This document shows, one piece after another, positions 44,651 to 53,991 of a stretch of DNA of 64,000 nucleotides. Position 1 is the stretch's first letter. Each line of letters opens with the position of its first letter. The DNA is from Streptosporangium amethystogenes (GTDB taxonomy: Bacteria > Actinomycetota > Actinomycetes > Streptosporangiales > Streptosporangiaceae), in NCBI RefSeq assembly GCF_000721075.1, contig NZ_JOEQ01000012.1, positions 1-64,000 on the forward strand, given 5' to 3'. Position numbers and translations under genes: made by a program. Below the pieces are notes generated by a model. The model made no database searches, was not told the DNA's origin, and saw only the letters and a program-made list of their open reading frames with translations.

Positions 44651-45310
44651 TCACGGTCGTCGGCGCGTCCGCTCCGGTGAAGCCAGGTCCTGCTTCGGCG
44701 TTTCCGGGCGTTCGATACGGGCGGGGTCGCCGCGTACGAGCTCATCGTGGACGCGCCGGCGGGCGGTGGTGAGGGCGCGCCCCGCCGTCTCGTCGCCGTC
44801 CTCGATGCGCTGTCGCAGCAGCCGCATGGCGATGCGGCGGTTGAGGCTGAACTGCCGTTCGGTGTCGACCACGACGACGATCCCCGAGGGCCGGTGGGTC
44901 GCCCGTACCGCCGTGCTGGCCTTGTTCCGATGTTGACCGCCGGGGCCGCCGGTGCGGCAGGCGACGATGTCGACGTCCGCCTCCGCGAACGTCGTGTGCG
45001 GGGTGTCGACCTGGCACGGTTGGGCGATGACGTACCAGTTCTTTCGGCCCGTGCCGGCCCGGTAGGGGCTGGGAGCCTGCCAGCACAGGGTTCCGGTCCA
45101 CGAGGCGGCGAACGCCTCGGCGCCGGCTCCCGAGATCTGGATCAGGACCGATCGGTAGGTGTCGGGCCGGTCACCGGGAACGGTCTCGGCCCGATGGGTC
45201 TCCAGGTTCTGCCGGGTGGCGTCGGCTTCCAGGCGGCGCAGCAGCCGGGCCAGCGCCCAGGCGCACTCCTGCGGGCCACGCCCGGCCGACAGGAGCAGGT
45301 GGACGCTCAC
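44651..45310 (-). CDS. prfH: peptide chain release factor homologue PrfH
   Basis: This 219-aa protein has the catalytic GGQ loop (CRTGGPGGQHRNKASTAVRA) of class I release factors but lacks domain 1 and the stop-codon recognition motifs of RF1/RF2. Its length and N-terminus (MSVHLLLSAGRGPQECAWAL) match PrfH. Together with the RtcB-type ligase gene that overlaps its start by four bases, it forms the known PrfH-RtcB2 pair. In it, PrfH rescues ribosomes whose 16S rRNA decoding centre has been cut and RtcB reseals the RNA. Confidence 0.9.
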   Translation of the reverse strand: MSVHLLLSAGRGPQECAWALARLLRRLEADATRQNLETHRAETVPGDRPDTYRSVLIQISGAGAEAFAASWTGTLCWQAPSPYRAGTGRKNWYVIAQPCQVDTPHTTFAEADVDIVACRTGGPGGQHRNKASTAVRATHRPSGIVVVVDTERQFSLNRRIAMRLLRQRIEDGDETAGRALTTARRRVHDELVRGDPARIERPETPKQDLASPERTRRRP

Positions 45311-46497
45311 CGCGCGCCTCGCTTGCGGCGCTGGTCCCGCCGGGGCGTGGATCCGAGATCGGGCGTCTTGTAGGTGACCAGAGGGACCGTGGTGGCCACG
45401 GGCGTGGCCAGGTCATGGTCGACGAGGTCGGCGATCACCTGCTCGATGCGCTTGTAGGCCGTCGGCGCCTCCTCGAAGAGCAGCTGGCGGTCGCCGCACA
45501 CCACCAGCGACCCCACCGGCGTGCGGCGCAACTCCTCGACCGTGTGCTTGACCCGGCCCCGGCGCAGGGCGTCCGCACGCGACATCTTGCGGCCCGCGCC
45601 GTGCGCGACGGAATGGTTGGCGTCCGGTCCGGCGTGGGCGGCCACGAGGTAGGAGGGGGTGCCTCGCGTACCGGCGATGAGCACGTCGCGGCCGTCCCCC
45701 GGCGCCGCCCCCTTGCGGTGCAGGTAGACCCCGTCGCGAACCTCGACCAGGTTGTGGCACTGGTCGACGAGCGGCTCGGTGGGCTCGGCCCCCAGGGCAT
45801 GGGCGACCCGGGCGGCCATCAACCGCCGGTTGAGCGATCCCCAGCGTACGGCGTCGTCATGCATCGCCAGATAGGCGCCGGGATCAGGGGCGGGGCCCGC
45901 GCCACAGGCCGCGGTGTGCGCCCGCAGGATCCGTTCGCCCAGCCCTCGGGAACCGCTGTGGACGATGAGAACCAGGTCGCCGTCGGCGAGTCCGAGACGG
46001 CTCGCGTGGTCCGGCTCGAAGACGGTCTCGATCCGCGCCAGCTCGACGAAGTGATTGCCCCGGCCCACCGTCCCGAGGCCCTCGACGTGACCGGCGGGGA
46101 TATCGCCCTTCACAACGGCCCAGGCCGGGTCGTCGGCATCCTGCTCGGGATCCAGCGCGCGATCGAGGTCGGGGAAGCGGGCGGCGAGCTTCTCGGGTAC
46201 GGCGCGCTTGAGCTTCATGGGGAACACGGCGATGCCGCAACCGATGTCGGAGCCCACCAGGAACGGGTACAGCACGGTCGACGCCATGGCGGCGCCGATC
46301 GGGGCGCCCTTGCCGGGGTGCAGGTCTGGCATCGCGGCGACATGCGTCATGCCGTCGAGGGCGGCCACCTGCCGGCACTGCGCGAGGGCGTCGGACTCGA
46401 TCCAGCTCGCGGGGGAGGCGAACACGGTGACGGTGGCCGCCCCTGTGGCCGCGGTGGACGGCGGCAGGGACTCCTGCCGGGAATGTTGCTGAGACAA
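45307..46497 (-). CDS. rtcB: RtcB-type RNA ligase, PrfH-associated
   Basis: This 396-aa RNA ligase has conserved RtcB motifs: DLHPGKGAPIG, GSDIGCGIAV (metal-binding Cys), GRGNHFVEL, HSGSRGLG and AHGAGRKMSRADALRRG, holding the guanylylated His region. It joins 3'-phosphate or cyclic phosphate to 5'-hydroxyl ends using GTP and manganese. TTG 46497 is used as start, with GGGAAGAGAG upstream. The next gene prfH overlaps it, so both are one translation unit for ribosome repair. Confidence 0.9.
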   Translation of the reverse strand: MSQQHSRQESLPPSTAATGAATVTVFASPASWIESDALAQCRQVAALDGMTHVAAMPDLHPGKGAPIGAAMASTVLYPFLVGSDIGCGIAVFPMKLKRAVPEKLAARFPDLDRALDPEQDADDPAWAVVKGDIPAGHVEGLGTVGRGNHFVELARIETVFEPDHASRLGLADGDLVLIVHSGSRGLGERILRAHTAACGAGPAPDPGAYLAMHDDAVRWGSLNRRLMAARVAHALGAEPTEPLVDQCHNLVEVRDGVYLHRKGAAPGDGRDVLIAGTRGTPSYLVAAHAGPDANHSVAHGAGRKMSRADALRRGRVKHTVEELRRTPVGSLVVCGDRQLLFEEAPTAYKRIEQVIADLVDHDLATPVATTVPLVTYKTPDLGSTPRRDQRRKRGAR

Positions 46498-46853
46498 AAA
46501 GGCTCTCTTCCCTTAAAGGGGTATGGGCTGACAGCATTGCGGGACGCGTCGGCGCCGTGGCATCTCGGAGTGGTGGGGTGCTGTCCGTCAGAGCGTCATG
46601 GACACCACGTTCCCCGAGCCCACCACACGAGGCAAGCGGTTTTCGGTCGTACGGGCCTGCACGCACCGCCATCTCATGACGTGTGCGTTGCCGCGGTCGA
46701 CACGCTGTGGCGTGGTTGTGGCCGAATGGCAGCGCTCAGTGCCAGGAGGCGCTGAGCGATACGTGGTCCCGCGCACCGAGTCCGGGGTACGGGCAGGTCG
46801 AGCCGGTCTTACAAAGTGCCCTGTCGGTTCCGGGGACCCTCGATAATCTTCGG
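46498..46853. other. divergent intergenic region, rtcB and secreted protein
   Basis: No supported gene was found. There is a hairpin CGCTCAG (46733-46739)/CTGAGCG (46752-46758). A good -10 GATAAT (46842-46847) lies seven bases before the ATG of the rightward gene, suggesting a leaderless message. A short leftward frame from 46776 has no ribosome site. Confidence 0.4.
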
Positions 46854-47708
46854 ATGCTGCGATTACTCCTGATGCTCCTGATGTTGACTCTGCTCGTCAG
46901 CGGCGGCAACCTCCTCGTCGGACAGCTCACCTTCGATGACCACGCCGCCCGCGCCGTCTGGACCTGGCGGACCAGCGGCGCGGCGGAGATCTGGCGCAAC
47001 GGCTTCGTCCCGACGGAGGAGCTGAGCAAGATGCCGCACGACGTGGAGGAGCAGATCTCGAGTGACGAGGAGTACGGCTTCGCCGTGGCCGGCCCGCTCC
47101 CCCCGACCCCGGACGAGGCGCGGATCCGCTGGGACGACGGTTCCAGCACGCAGGTCTCCGTGATCAGCGCCCGCCACGCGCTCATCGCACTGTCCCCCTA
47201 TGAGGAGGAGGCCTCCAGCCAGGACGATCGGGCGTACAAGATGATCGCCGCCACCTTCACGACCATGCGCCTGCGGACCCTGCGCGGCATGGCCACCGTC
47301 CCGGCGTGGCGGATGTACTTCTCCAACCTGCCCGGCCCGATCGACCGCGTCGCAGTCGACCGGGCCACGCTCGGCACCGTCGAAGACGCCGTCGGTGACC
47401 ACCTGTCCCCCGACGTCAGAGGCTTCGAGGTGCTCGACGAGCGCACGCTGCGGGTGAACTACGACTACGGCGTCTGTGACATCCGAAAGATGCCGACCAT
47501 CCACCTGCGGGCCGACGAGCGACCCGACGTCGTGGTCCTCGGAATCGAGGTCCACGACCACGTCGGTAGCGGCCTGTGTGCGGGCGTCGGCGCATTCGGC
47601 AAGGGCGTCGTCCGGCTCGGGGAACCGCTGGGCGACCGGGTGGTGCTGGATGCGAAAAGCCGGCTCCCCGTCTGCCTCCATTGGCCGGCCCCCTGCCGCC
47701 TCGGGTGA
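46854..47708 (+). CDS. secreted or membrane-anchored hypothetical protein
   Basis: This 284-aa protein has an N-terminal hydrophobic segment (MLRLLLMLLMLTLLVSGGNL) that may be a signal or anchor. The rest is a soluble extracellular domain containing two cysteines (YDYGVCDIRK and GSGLCAGVG). The family is not recognised. The ATG at 46854 begins seven bases after a -10 GATAAT, so translation is probably leaderless. Confidence 0.65.
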   Translation: MLRLLLMLLMLTLLVSGGNLLVGQLTFDDHAARAVWTWRTSGAAEIWRNGFVPTEELSKMPHDVEEQISSDEEYGFAVAGPLPPTPDEARIRWDDGSSTQVSVISARHALIALSPYEEEASSQDDRAYKMIAATFTTMRLRTLRGMATVPAWRMYFSNLPGPIDRVAVDRATLGTVEDAVGDHLSPDVRGFEVLDERTLRVNYDYGVCDIRKMPTIHLRADERPDVVVLGIEVHDHVGSGLCAGVGAFGKGVVRLGEPLGDRVVLDAKSRLPVCLHWPAPCRLG

Positions 47709-47841
47709 CCTACGGGCGCAACCGGGCAACCGCCCAGTCCATCACTCGATGAACTGATCGGGCTTAGGACCTACTCGTCCGCGTAGAGCTCCGCCGCGCA
47801 GATCTCTCCGGTTTGGGACCGGAACGGGAAGTCCGCAAAGT

Positions 47842-47855
47842 GCCCCGAGAGGGGC
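47842..47855. terminator. hairpin between convergent genes
   Basis: GCCCC-GAGA-GGGGC with a stable tetraloop lies in the 184-bp gap (47709-47892) between two convergent genes. The gap has no other feature. Confidence 0.45.
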
Positions 47856-47892
47856 TTGCGACGAGATGACCGCAGTTCGGAGGCCTGGCGGC

Positions 47893-48804
47893 TCAGAACA
47901 TCGAGATGTGCACGTGGTCGATGTGGTTGGCGGTGTTGCCGCCTCGGTTGGACATCATCCTCCAGCCGGCGCCGGTGCGGACGTCGTAGTACTTCTGCTG
48001 CCAGATGATGTACATGACCCCGTACTTGTTGCCGTTGTCGATGGCCCACTGGGCGAGGCGGTTGCCCCTCTCCATGGCGTCGGCGGTGGGGACGCGGCCA
48101 CCGGTGCTCATCATGAAGTCGCAGGCCCGGCCGGTGCCGTGTTCGCCCGGGTCGCCGGGGCGCAGGCAGCCGTAGCCGTAGGGCATGGGGAAGGTCTGCA
48201 GCACGATGTTGCGCATGGTGACCGTGCGGGGGGTCAGGCCGCCGTTGCCCGAGGGGGTCTGGAAGCCGTACTTGGCCAGCAGCCCCTCGATCCTGACCCG
48301 CTGCCGCTTGAGGTCGGCGATGTCCTTCTTGAGCGCGACGATCTTCGCGTCGGCGGCCTTCTCCGCGGTCTTGGCCTTCTTGATGAGGTTCTTGACCCGG
48401 TTGAGCTGGGTGGCGCGGCGGCTGGCCAGGTAGGACATGGTGGCGGCCTGGCTGAGGGCCATGGTGGGGTCGCCCTGGAAGCTCAGCAGGCTGCCGTCGT
48501 CCAGGGCGCCGCCCATGTAGGCGGTCTGGGCGAAGCGCACGATGTCGGCCTCGGCGGCCGCCAGGGCACGCTTGAGGCTTTTGGCGCTGACGGTGGCCTT
48601 GCTGGCCTGGACCCGGGTCTCCTCCAGGCTCTGCACCTGGCCGCGGTAGTTCTTGTTGATCTCGGCCGCCTCTTTGGTCAGCCTCTTGAGCTCGGCCTCC
48701 GGACTGGGCTTGACCACTCGGAGCGGGGCCGCCCCCGCCACGGCCGGCGACAGGAGCAGCGCCGCGAGCAGGGCGGCCAGGATCGCCGAGCGAGTCGGTC
48801 TCAC
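47893..48804 (-). CDS. secreted coiled-coil protein with ARB_07466-like C-terminal domain
   Basis: This 303-aa exported protein has a signal peptide (ILAALLAALLLSPAVAGAAP) followed by a long coiled coil (residues about 40-190) like those of NlpC/P60-type cell-wall proteins. The C-terminal domain is marked by MPYGYGCLRPGDPGEHGTGR, ACDFMMSTGGRVPTADAMER and a final HIDHVHISMF. In place of an NlpC/P60 peptidase it has this small domain with His/Asp residues, found in many actinobacterial exoproteins. The substrate is unknown, with cell-wall association likely. Confidence 0.82.
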   Translation of the reverse strand: MRPTRSAILAALLAALLLSPAVAGAAPLRVVKPSPEAELKRLTKEAAEINKNYRGQVQSLEETRVQASKATVSAKSLKRALAAAEADIVRFAQTAYMGGALDDGSLLSFQGDPTMALSQAATMSYLASRRATQLNRVKNLIKKAKTAEKAADAKIVALKKDIADLKRQRVRIEGLLAKYGFQTPSGNGGLTPRTVTMRNIVLQTFPMPYGYGCLRPGDPGEHGTGRACDFMMSTGGRVPTADAMERGNRLAQWAIDNGNKYGVMYIIWQQKYYDVRTGAGWRMMSNRGGNTANHIDHVHISMF

Positions 48805-49174
48805 GCTTCGCTCACCTCCGGTGCCCCCTCATGGACGGAGCGAAACTATAGAAGACGATCTTGAAGCTCGCCACCGGAACGGAGGAACTCGCGCACCATT
48901 GACGAACCATCTGCCTATTTAGGGTGATTTGAGTAAACATTTCCTGTCGTGTCACTGGTTTAACCCTGATGAATCCTCGCACAGGGCGCCCCACCTCGCC
49001 CATCCGGCAGAGACTTCTGTCATCCTTGCCATCGGAGACAGAACATGATTCGGTCTCAAGCAGTGGTGGGGCTTGTGGCGCCCTTCCCCGCGGATGACAC
49101 TGTCGGATAACACTGTCCAAGCAAGCATTCGCTCAAATTGTGACTCTGGCCCGCCCACCAGGAGGCAACACATC
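48805..49174. other. divergent promoter region
   Basis: The gap lies between the leftward coiled-coil gene and the rightward aldehyde dehydrogenase gene. A TATAGT-like -10 read leftward at about 48845-48851 may serve the coiled-coil gene. No gene or strong palindrome was seen. Confidence 0.4.
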
Positions 49175-50608
49175 ATGCGCCAGCACGACACGCTCTTCAT
49201 CGGGGGCGACTGGGTGGCCCCCGCCGGGACCGGCACCATCGACGTCATCTCCCCGCACACCGAGGAGGTGGTCGGCCGGGTCCCCGACGGCACCGCCGCC
49301 GACATGGACCGGGCGGTGGCCGCCGCCCGGCAGGCGTTCGACCACGGCCCGTGGCCCCGGATGACGATGCCCGAGCGCGCCGCCGTCCTGTCCAGGCTCG
49401 CCGAGCTCTACGCGGCCCGCCAGGGCGAGATGGCCGAGATCATCACGCTGGAGATGGGCTCCCCGATCACCTTCTCCCAGATGGCCCAGGCCCCGCAGCC
49501 GCTCGGAATGCTCCAGTACTACGCCGAGCTCGGCAAGACCTTCCCCGTAGAGGAGGAGCGTCCGGGCACGTTCGGCTCCGTGACCGTACGCCGCGAGCCG
49601 GTCGGCGTGGTGGCCGCCGTGGTCCCGTGGAACGTCCCGCAGTTCGTCATCATGATCAAGCTGGCCCCCGCCCTCCTCGCGGGCTGCACGATCGTGGTCA
49701 AGCCCGCGCCGGAGACCCCGCTCGACGCCTACCCGCTGGCCGAGATGGTCAAGGAGGCCGGCATCCCCGACGGCGTCGTCAACATCGTCGCCGCCGGACG
49801 CGAGGCGGGCGAGCACCTGGTCTCCCACCCGGGCGTGGACAAGGTCGCCTTCACCGGTTCCACCGCCGCCGGGCGCCGCATCGCGGCGATCTGCGGCGAG
49901 CAGCTCAAGCGCTGCACGCTCGAACTGGGCGGCAAGTCCGCGGCGATCATCCTGGACGACTGCGACCTGCCCTCCGCGATGGGCTTCCTGTCGATCGCCT
50001 CGCTGATGAACAACGGCCAGGCCTGCATCGCCCAGACCCGCATTCTGGCCTCGCGTAACCGCTACGACGAGGTCGTGGACGCGGTCTCGACGATGGTGCG
50101 CGGCATGCCGGTCGGCGACCCGTCCGACCCGGCGACCGGTATCGGCCCGCTGGTCGCCAAGCGGCAGCAGGAACGGGTGGAGGGCTACATCAAGATCGGC
50201 ATCGACGAGGGGGCCAAGGCCGTCGTCGGCGGCCTCGATCGCCCCCACGACCGCGGCTGGTACGTGGCCCCGACCGTCTTCGCCGGGGCGACCAACGAGA
50301 TGCGCATCGCCCGTGAGGAGATCTTCGGCCCGGTCCTGGCGGTGATCCCGTACGAGGACGAGGCCGACGCGATCCGGATCGCCAACGACAGCGACTACGG
50401 CCTGGCCGGGACGGTGTGGACCGCCGACACCGAGCACGGCATGGACATCGCCCGCCAGGTGCGCGCCGGCACCTACGGCGTCAACCTCTACATGGTCGAG
50501 ACCAGCTCGCCCTTCGGCGGTTTCAAGAGCAGCGGCCTCGGTCGCGAGCTGGGCCCCGAGGGACTGTCGTCCTTCCTGGAGTACAAGTCGATCGCCCGCC
50601 TGGGCTGA
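49175..50608 (+). CDS. NAD(P)-dependent aldehyde dehydrogenase
   Basis: This 477-aa cytoplasmic enzyme oxidises aldehydes to acids. Motifs are VVPWNVPQFVIMIK (cofactor site), FTGSTAAGRRI, the glutamate in TLELGGKSAAIIL and the catalytic cysteine in NNGQACIAQTR. ATG 49175 has AGGAGG nine bases upstream; the frame before it is not protein-like. The substrate is not predictable. A strong terminator follows at 50621-50653. Confidence 0.93.
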   Translation: MRQHDTLFIGGDWVAPAGTGTIDVISPHTEEVVGRVPDGTAADMDRAVAAARQAFDHGPWPRMTMPERAAVLSRLAELYAARQGEMAEIITLEMGSPITFSQMAQAPQPLGMLQYYAELGKTFPVEEERPGTFGSVTVRREPVGVVAAVVPWNVPQFVIMIKLAPALLAGCTIVVKPAPETPLDAYPLAEMVKEAGIPDGVVNIVAAGREAGEHLVSHPGVDKVAFTGSTAAGRRIAAICGEQLKRCTLELGGKSAAIILDDCDLPSAMGFLSIASLMNNGQACIAQTRILASRNRYDEVVDAVSTMVRGMPVGDPSDPATGIGPLVAKRQQERVEGYIKIGIDEGAKAVVGGLDRPHDRGWYVAPTVFAGATNEMRIAREEIFGPVLAVIPYEDEADAIRIANDSDYGLAGTVWTADTEHGMDIARQVRAGTYGVNLYMVETSSPFGGFKSSGLGRELGPEGLSSFLEYKSIARLG

Positions 50609-50620
50609 TCCGGATCCTTC

Positions 50621-50653
50621 GGGGGGTGCCCGTAGGTCTTACGGGCACCCCCC
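50621..50653. terminator. terminator between aldehyde dehydrogenase and ackA
   Basis: GGGGGGTGCCCGTA and TACGGGCACCCCCC form a perfect 14-bp stem with a 5-base loop, 12 bp after the dehydrogenase stop. It can also serve the leftward ackA. Confidence 0.9.
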
Positions 50654-50784
50654 CGGACGTACGGCCCAGCACGCCCCCGCGACGCTGGGCGACCGCCTGA
50701 CCGTCCCACGGCCCGTCGAACGACGGTCCGTGTCCCCGGACGGCTCCCGGCGGATTTTGCACGTCCACCATGGGTAGACGTGCC

Positions 50785-51921
50785 CTATCCCCCGTTAGTT
50801 CGCGAAACCACCAGCAGAGTTTGCCTGGCGATCTCGAACTCCTCGTCCGTGGGGATCACCGCGACCCGCACACCGCCTCCGTCGGGGGAGATGATCGTGC
50901 CGCCCCGCACGTTGCGCGCCGGGTCCACGGTGATGCCGAGCGCCCCGAGACCGGCCAGCGACCGCTCCCTGACCAGCGCGGAGTTCTCTCCCACCCCTCC
51001 GGTGAAGGCGATGACGTCGACGGTGCCGAGGACCGCGTAGTAGGCGCCGACGTACTTGCGGAGCCGGTGGCAGTAGACCGACATGGCCAGCTCGGCGTCC
51101 GGGTCGCCCTCGCTCACCCGCTCCGCCACCGCGCGCAGGTCATTGTCACCGCAGAGGCCGAGCATCCCGCTGCGGCGGTTGAGCAGCACGTCGATCTCGT
51201 CGAGGGACATGCCTCCGGCACGCGCCAGATAGAGGACGATCGCCGGGTCCAGGTCGCCGCTGCGGGTGCCCATGACGAGGCCCTCCAGCGGGGTCATGCC
51301 CATGGACGTGTCCACGCACCGCCCCGCGGACACCGCCGAGGCGCTGGCCCCGTTGCCGAGGTGCAGGACGATCACGTTGGCCTCCGGCCGGTCCGTGAGG
51401 AGCGCGGCCTGGCGGGAGACATACGCGTGTGAGGTGCCGTGGAAGCCGTAGCGCCGCACGCCCAGCCGCTCGGCCACCGCCTTGTCGATCGCGTACGTCG
51501 AGGCGGCCAGGGGGATCGTCGCGTGGAAGGCGGTGTCGAAGACGGCCACCTGCGGCAGATCGGGGCGGAGCCGCCGCGCCACCTCGATCCCCGTCAGGTT
51601 GGCGGGGTTGTGCAGGGGGGCGAGCGGGATGAGTTCCTCGATCTTCCTGACCACCTCGTCGGTGATCAGTGTGGGCTCGGTGAAGGTCGTGCCGCCGTGC
51701 ACCACCCGGTGCCCGATCGCGACCAGCTCGGGAGAGTCGATGCCCAGCCCTTCGGCGGCGAGCAGGTCGGCGACCACCTTCAGGGCCGCCCGGTGGTCGG
51801 GCACCGGGGAGCCGGGCTCGCCGATCCGCTCCACCACTCCCGAGGCCAGGTGTTCGGCGCCGCTCAGCAGCCGGTACTTCACCGAGGACGATCCGGAGTT
51901 GAGGACCAGTACCCGGCTCAC
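50785..51921 (-). CDS. ackA: acetate kinase
   Basis: This 378-aa enzyme interconverts acetate plus ATP and acetyl phosphate. The family signatures are LVLNSGSSSVKYRLL at the N-terminus, GHRVVHGG, YGFHGTSHAYVSRQ, VLHLGNGASAS and FTGGVGENSALVR. The GTG start overlaps the pta stop (GTGA), with GGAGGTC upstream, so it is translationally coupled to pta. Confidence 0.97.
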   Translation of the reverse strand: MSRVLVLNSGSSSVKYRLLSGAEHLASGVVERIGEPGSPVPDHRAALKVVADLLAAEGLGIDSPELVAIGHRVVHGGTTFTEPTLITDEVVRKIEELIPLAPLHNPANLTGIEVARRLRPDLPQVAVFDTAFHATIPLAASTYAIDKAVAERLGVRRYGFHGTSHAYVSRQAALLTDRPEANVIVLHLGNGASASAVSAGRCVDTSMGMTPLEGLVMGTRSGDLDPAIVLYLARAGGMSLDEIDVLLNRRSGMLGLCGDNDLRAVAERVSEGDPDAELAMSVYCHRLRKYVGAYYAVLGTVDVIAFTGGVGENSALVRERSLAGLGALGITVDPARNVRGGTIISPDGGGVRVAVIPTDEEFEIARQTLLVVSRTNGG

Positions 51922-53963
51922 AGCGTGACCTCCTGTGCCTGAATGGCGGTGATGGCGACGGTGCTCACGATGTCGTCGACCAGGGCGCCGCGCGACAGAT
52001 CGTTGACCGGCCTGCGCAGTCCCTGCAGAACCGGCCCGATCGCGACGGCCCCGGCCGAGCGCTGCACCGCCTTGTAGGTGTTGTTGCCGGTGTTCAGGTC
52101 CGGGAAGATCAGCACGGTCGCCCGGCCCGCGACCCGCGACCCGGGCAGCTTGGCGGCGGCGACGCGGGCGTCCACCGCCGCGTCGTACTGGAGGGGCCCC
52201 TCGACCAGCAGGTCCGGCGCGCGCTCGGCGACCAGGGCGGCGGCGGCGCGGACCTTGTCGACGTCGGCGCCGCTGCCCGACTCGCCGGTGGAGTAGGACA
52301 GCATCGCGACCCTCGGCTCGATGCCGAAACTCTCCGCCGTACGGGCCGAGGAGATCGCGATGTCGGCGAGTTGCTCGGCGTCCGGGTCGGGGTTGATCGC
52401 GCAGTCGCCGTAGACGAGCACCCGGTCGGCCAGGCACATGAAGAACACCGAGGAGACGATCGAGGTGCCGGGGACCGTCCTGATGATCTGGAAGGCGGGC
52501 AGGATCGTCGCGGCCGTGGTGTGCGCGGCCCCGGAGACCATGCCGTGCACGAGGCCCCGGCGCAGCATCATCGTGCCGAAGAAGTTGACGTCGACGACCA
52601 TGTCCATGGCCCGCTCGAAGGTGACGCCCTTGTGCGCCCGCAACCTGGCGTACTCCTGGGCGAACGACTCGCGCAGCGGCGAGGTCAGCGGGTCGACAAC
52701 GGTCACCCCCGACAGGCCGAGGCCTAGGTCGGCGATCCGCCGCCGTACCACGTCCTCCCTGCCCAGCAGGGTGATGTCGACGATGCCGCGCCGCAGCAGG
52801 ATGTCCGCCGCCCGCAGGATGCGGTCCTCCTCGCCCTCGGGCAGCACGATGTGCCGCCGGTCGGCCCGAGCCCGCTCCAGCAGGGTGTGCTCGAACATCA
52901 TCGGGGTGACCCGCTTCGAGCGGGTCAGCTCGATCCGGTCGGCCAGGGCTGCGGCGTCCACGTGCGCGTCGAAGTGGCCCAGCGCCGTCTCGATCTTGCG
53001 GGGGTTGTCCGCGGTGAGCCGCCCCTCCAGGCCCGCCAGGACGGTCGCCACCTCGAAACTGCCCCCGTCGGCCGCGAGCACCGGCATGCTGGGCGCCAGA
53101 CGGGCGGTGAGCGCCCGTACGGCCGCCGTGGGCCGCTCCCCCACGGTGAGCACGACCCCGGCCGGTCTCACCGTACCGGCCGCCTCGGCGGCCAGCGAGA
53201 CCAGCAGCAGGTCCGCGCGGTCGCCCGGCGCGATCACCAACGCGCCGTCGGCCAGGTGCTCCAGGAACACCGGGAGCGTCGCACCGCCGAACACGAATCC
53301 GAACACGTCGCGGAGCAGGCTGTCCTCGTCGCCCTGGATCAGCTCCGCGTCCACCGCCCGCATGACCTGCCCGACGGTCGGCGCCGACAGCGACGGCTGC
53401 TCGGGGATGGCGTAGCAGGGGACCGGGAGCTCACAGTCGACGACCGTGCCCTCGGGCACCCGGTTGGCGATCACCGCGAGCACGGTGCAGCCCAGGTCGG
53501 AGAAGACCTGGTAGCCGGTGCGCATCTCGGCCGCGATCTCCTCGGCGGCGTCGCCGTGCGCGCCCACCACCACGATCACCGGGGCGCCGAACTCGGCGGC
53601 CAGGCGGGCGTTGAAACCCAGCTCGCGCGGCAGGTCGTCGGTGTCGAAGTAGCTGCCGAGCACCAGCAGCGCGTCACACTCCCGCTCCAGCGTGTGGAAG
53701 CGGGCGACCAGCCGGCCGACGAGCTCCTCGACGCCCCGCTCCGCGTAGATCTCCGCGGCCTCCTCGGCGCTCACCCCCGTCGCCGCGGCGGCGGGCCGGT
53801 ACCTGCTCCTGAGCAGCTCCAGGATGCGGTCCTCGCCGTCCCCGGTGATCGGCCGGAACACCCCCGTGCGGCCGGCCCTCCGGGTGAGCAGCTCCATCAG
53901 GCCGAGCTCGACGATCTGCCTGCCGTCTCCCCGCCCGAGACCCGCCACGTAGATACTCCGCAT
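51918..53963 (-). CDS. pta: phosphate acetyltransferase
   Basis: This 681-aa long-form Pta has an N-terminal P-loop-like domain (IYVAGLGRGDGRQIVELGLM), a DRTGG domain, and the C-terminal catalytic PTA_PTB domain (HIVLPEGEEDRILRAADILL, GMVSGAAHTTAATILPAFQI). It converts acetyl-CoA and phosphate to acetyl phosphate. It is first in the pta-ackA operon. ATG 53963 has GGGGGACGGGG upstream; the longer frame is not Pta-like. Confidence 0.95.
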   Translation of the reverse strand: MRSIYVAGLGRGDGRQIVELGLMELLTRRAGRTGVFRPITGDGEDRILELLRSRYRPAAAATGVSAEEAAEIYAERGVEELVGRLVARFHTLERECDALLVLGSYFDTDDLPRELGFNARLAAEFGAPVIVVVGAHGDAAEEIAAEMRTGYQVFSDLGCTVLAVIANRVPEGTVVDCELPVPCYAIPEQPSLSAPTVGQVMRAVDAELIQGDEDSLLRDVFGFVFGGATLPVFLEHLADGALVIAPGDRADLLLVSLAAEAAGTVRPAGVVLTVGERPTAAVRALTARLAPSMPVLAADGGSFEVATVLAGLEGRLTADNPRKIETALGHFDAHVDAAALADRIELTRSKRVTPMMFEHTLLERARADRRHIVLPEGEEDRILRAADILLRRGIVDITLLGREDVVRRRIADLGLGLSGVTVVDPLTSPLRESFAQEYARLRAHKGVTFERAMDMVVDVNFFGTMMLRRGLVHGMVSGAAHTTAATILPAFQIIRTVPGTSIVSSVFFMCLADRVLVYGDCAINPDPDAEQLADIAISSARTAESFGIEPRVAMLSYSTGESGSGADVDKVRAAAALVAERAPDLLVEGPLQYDAAVDARVAAAKLPGSRVAGRATVLIFPDLNTGNNTYKAVQRSAGAVAIGPVLQGLRRPVNDLSRGALVDDIVSTVAITAIQAQEVTL

Positions 53964-53991
53964 GCGCCCCGTCCCCCGCTGTGACCAATTC

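Noticed and set aside
44651..45310. RF1/RF2 or the rescue hydrolase ArfB for the GGQ protein
   Set aside because: It is too short for RF1/RF2 and lacks their codon-recognition domain. The overlapping RtcB-type ligase gene and the distinct N-terminus indicate PrfH rather than ArfB.
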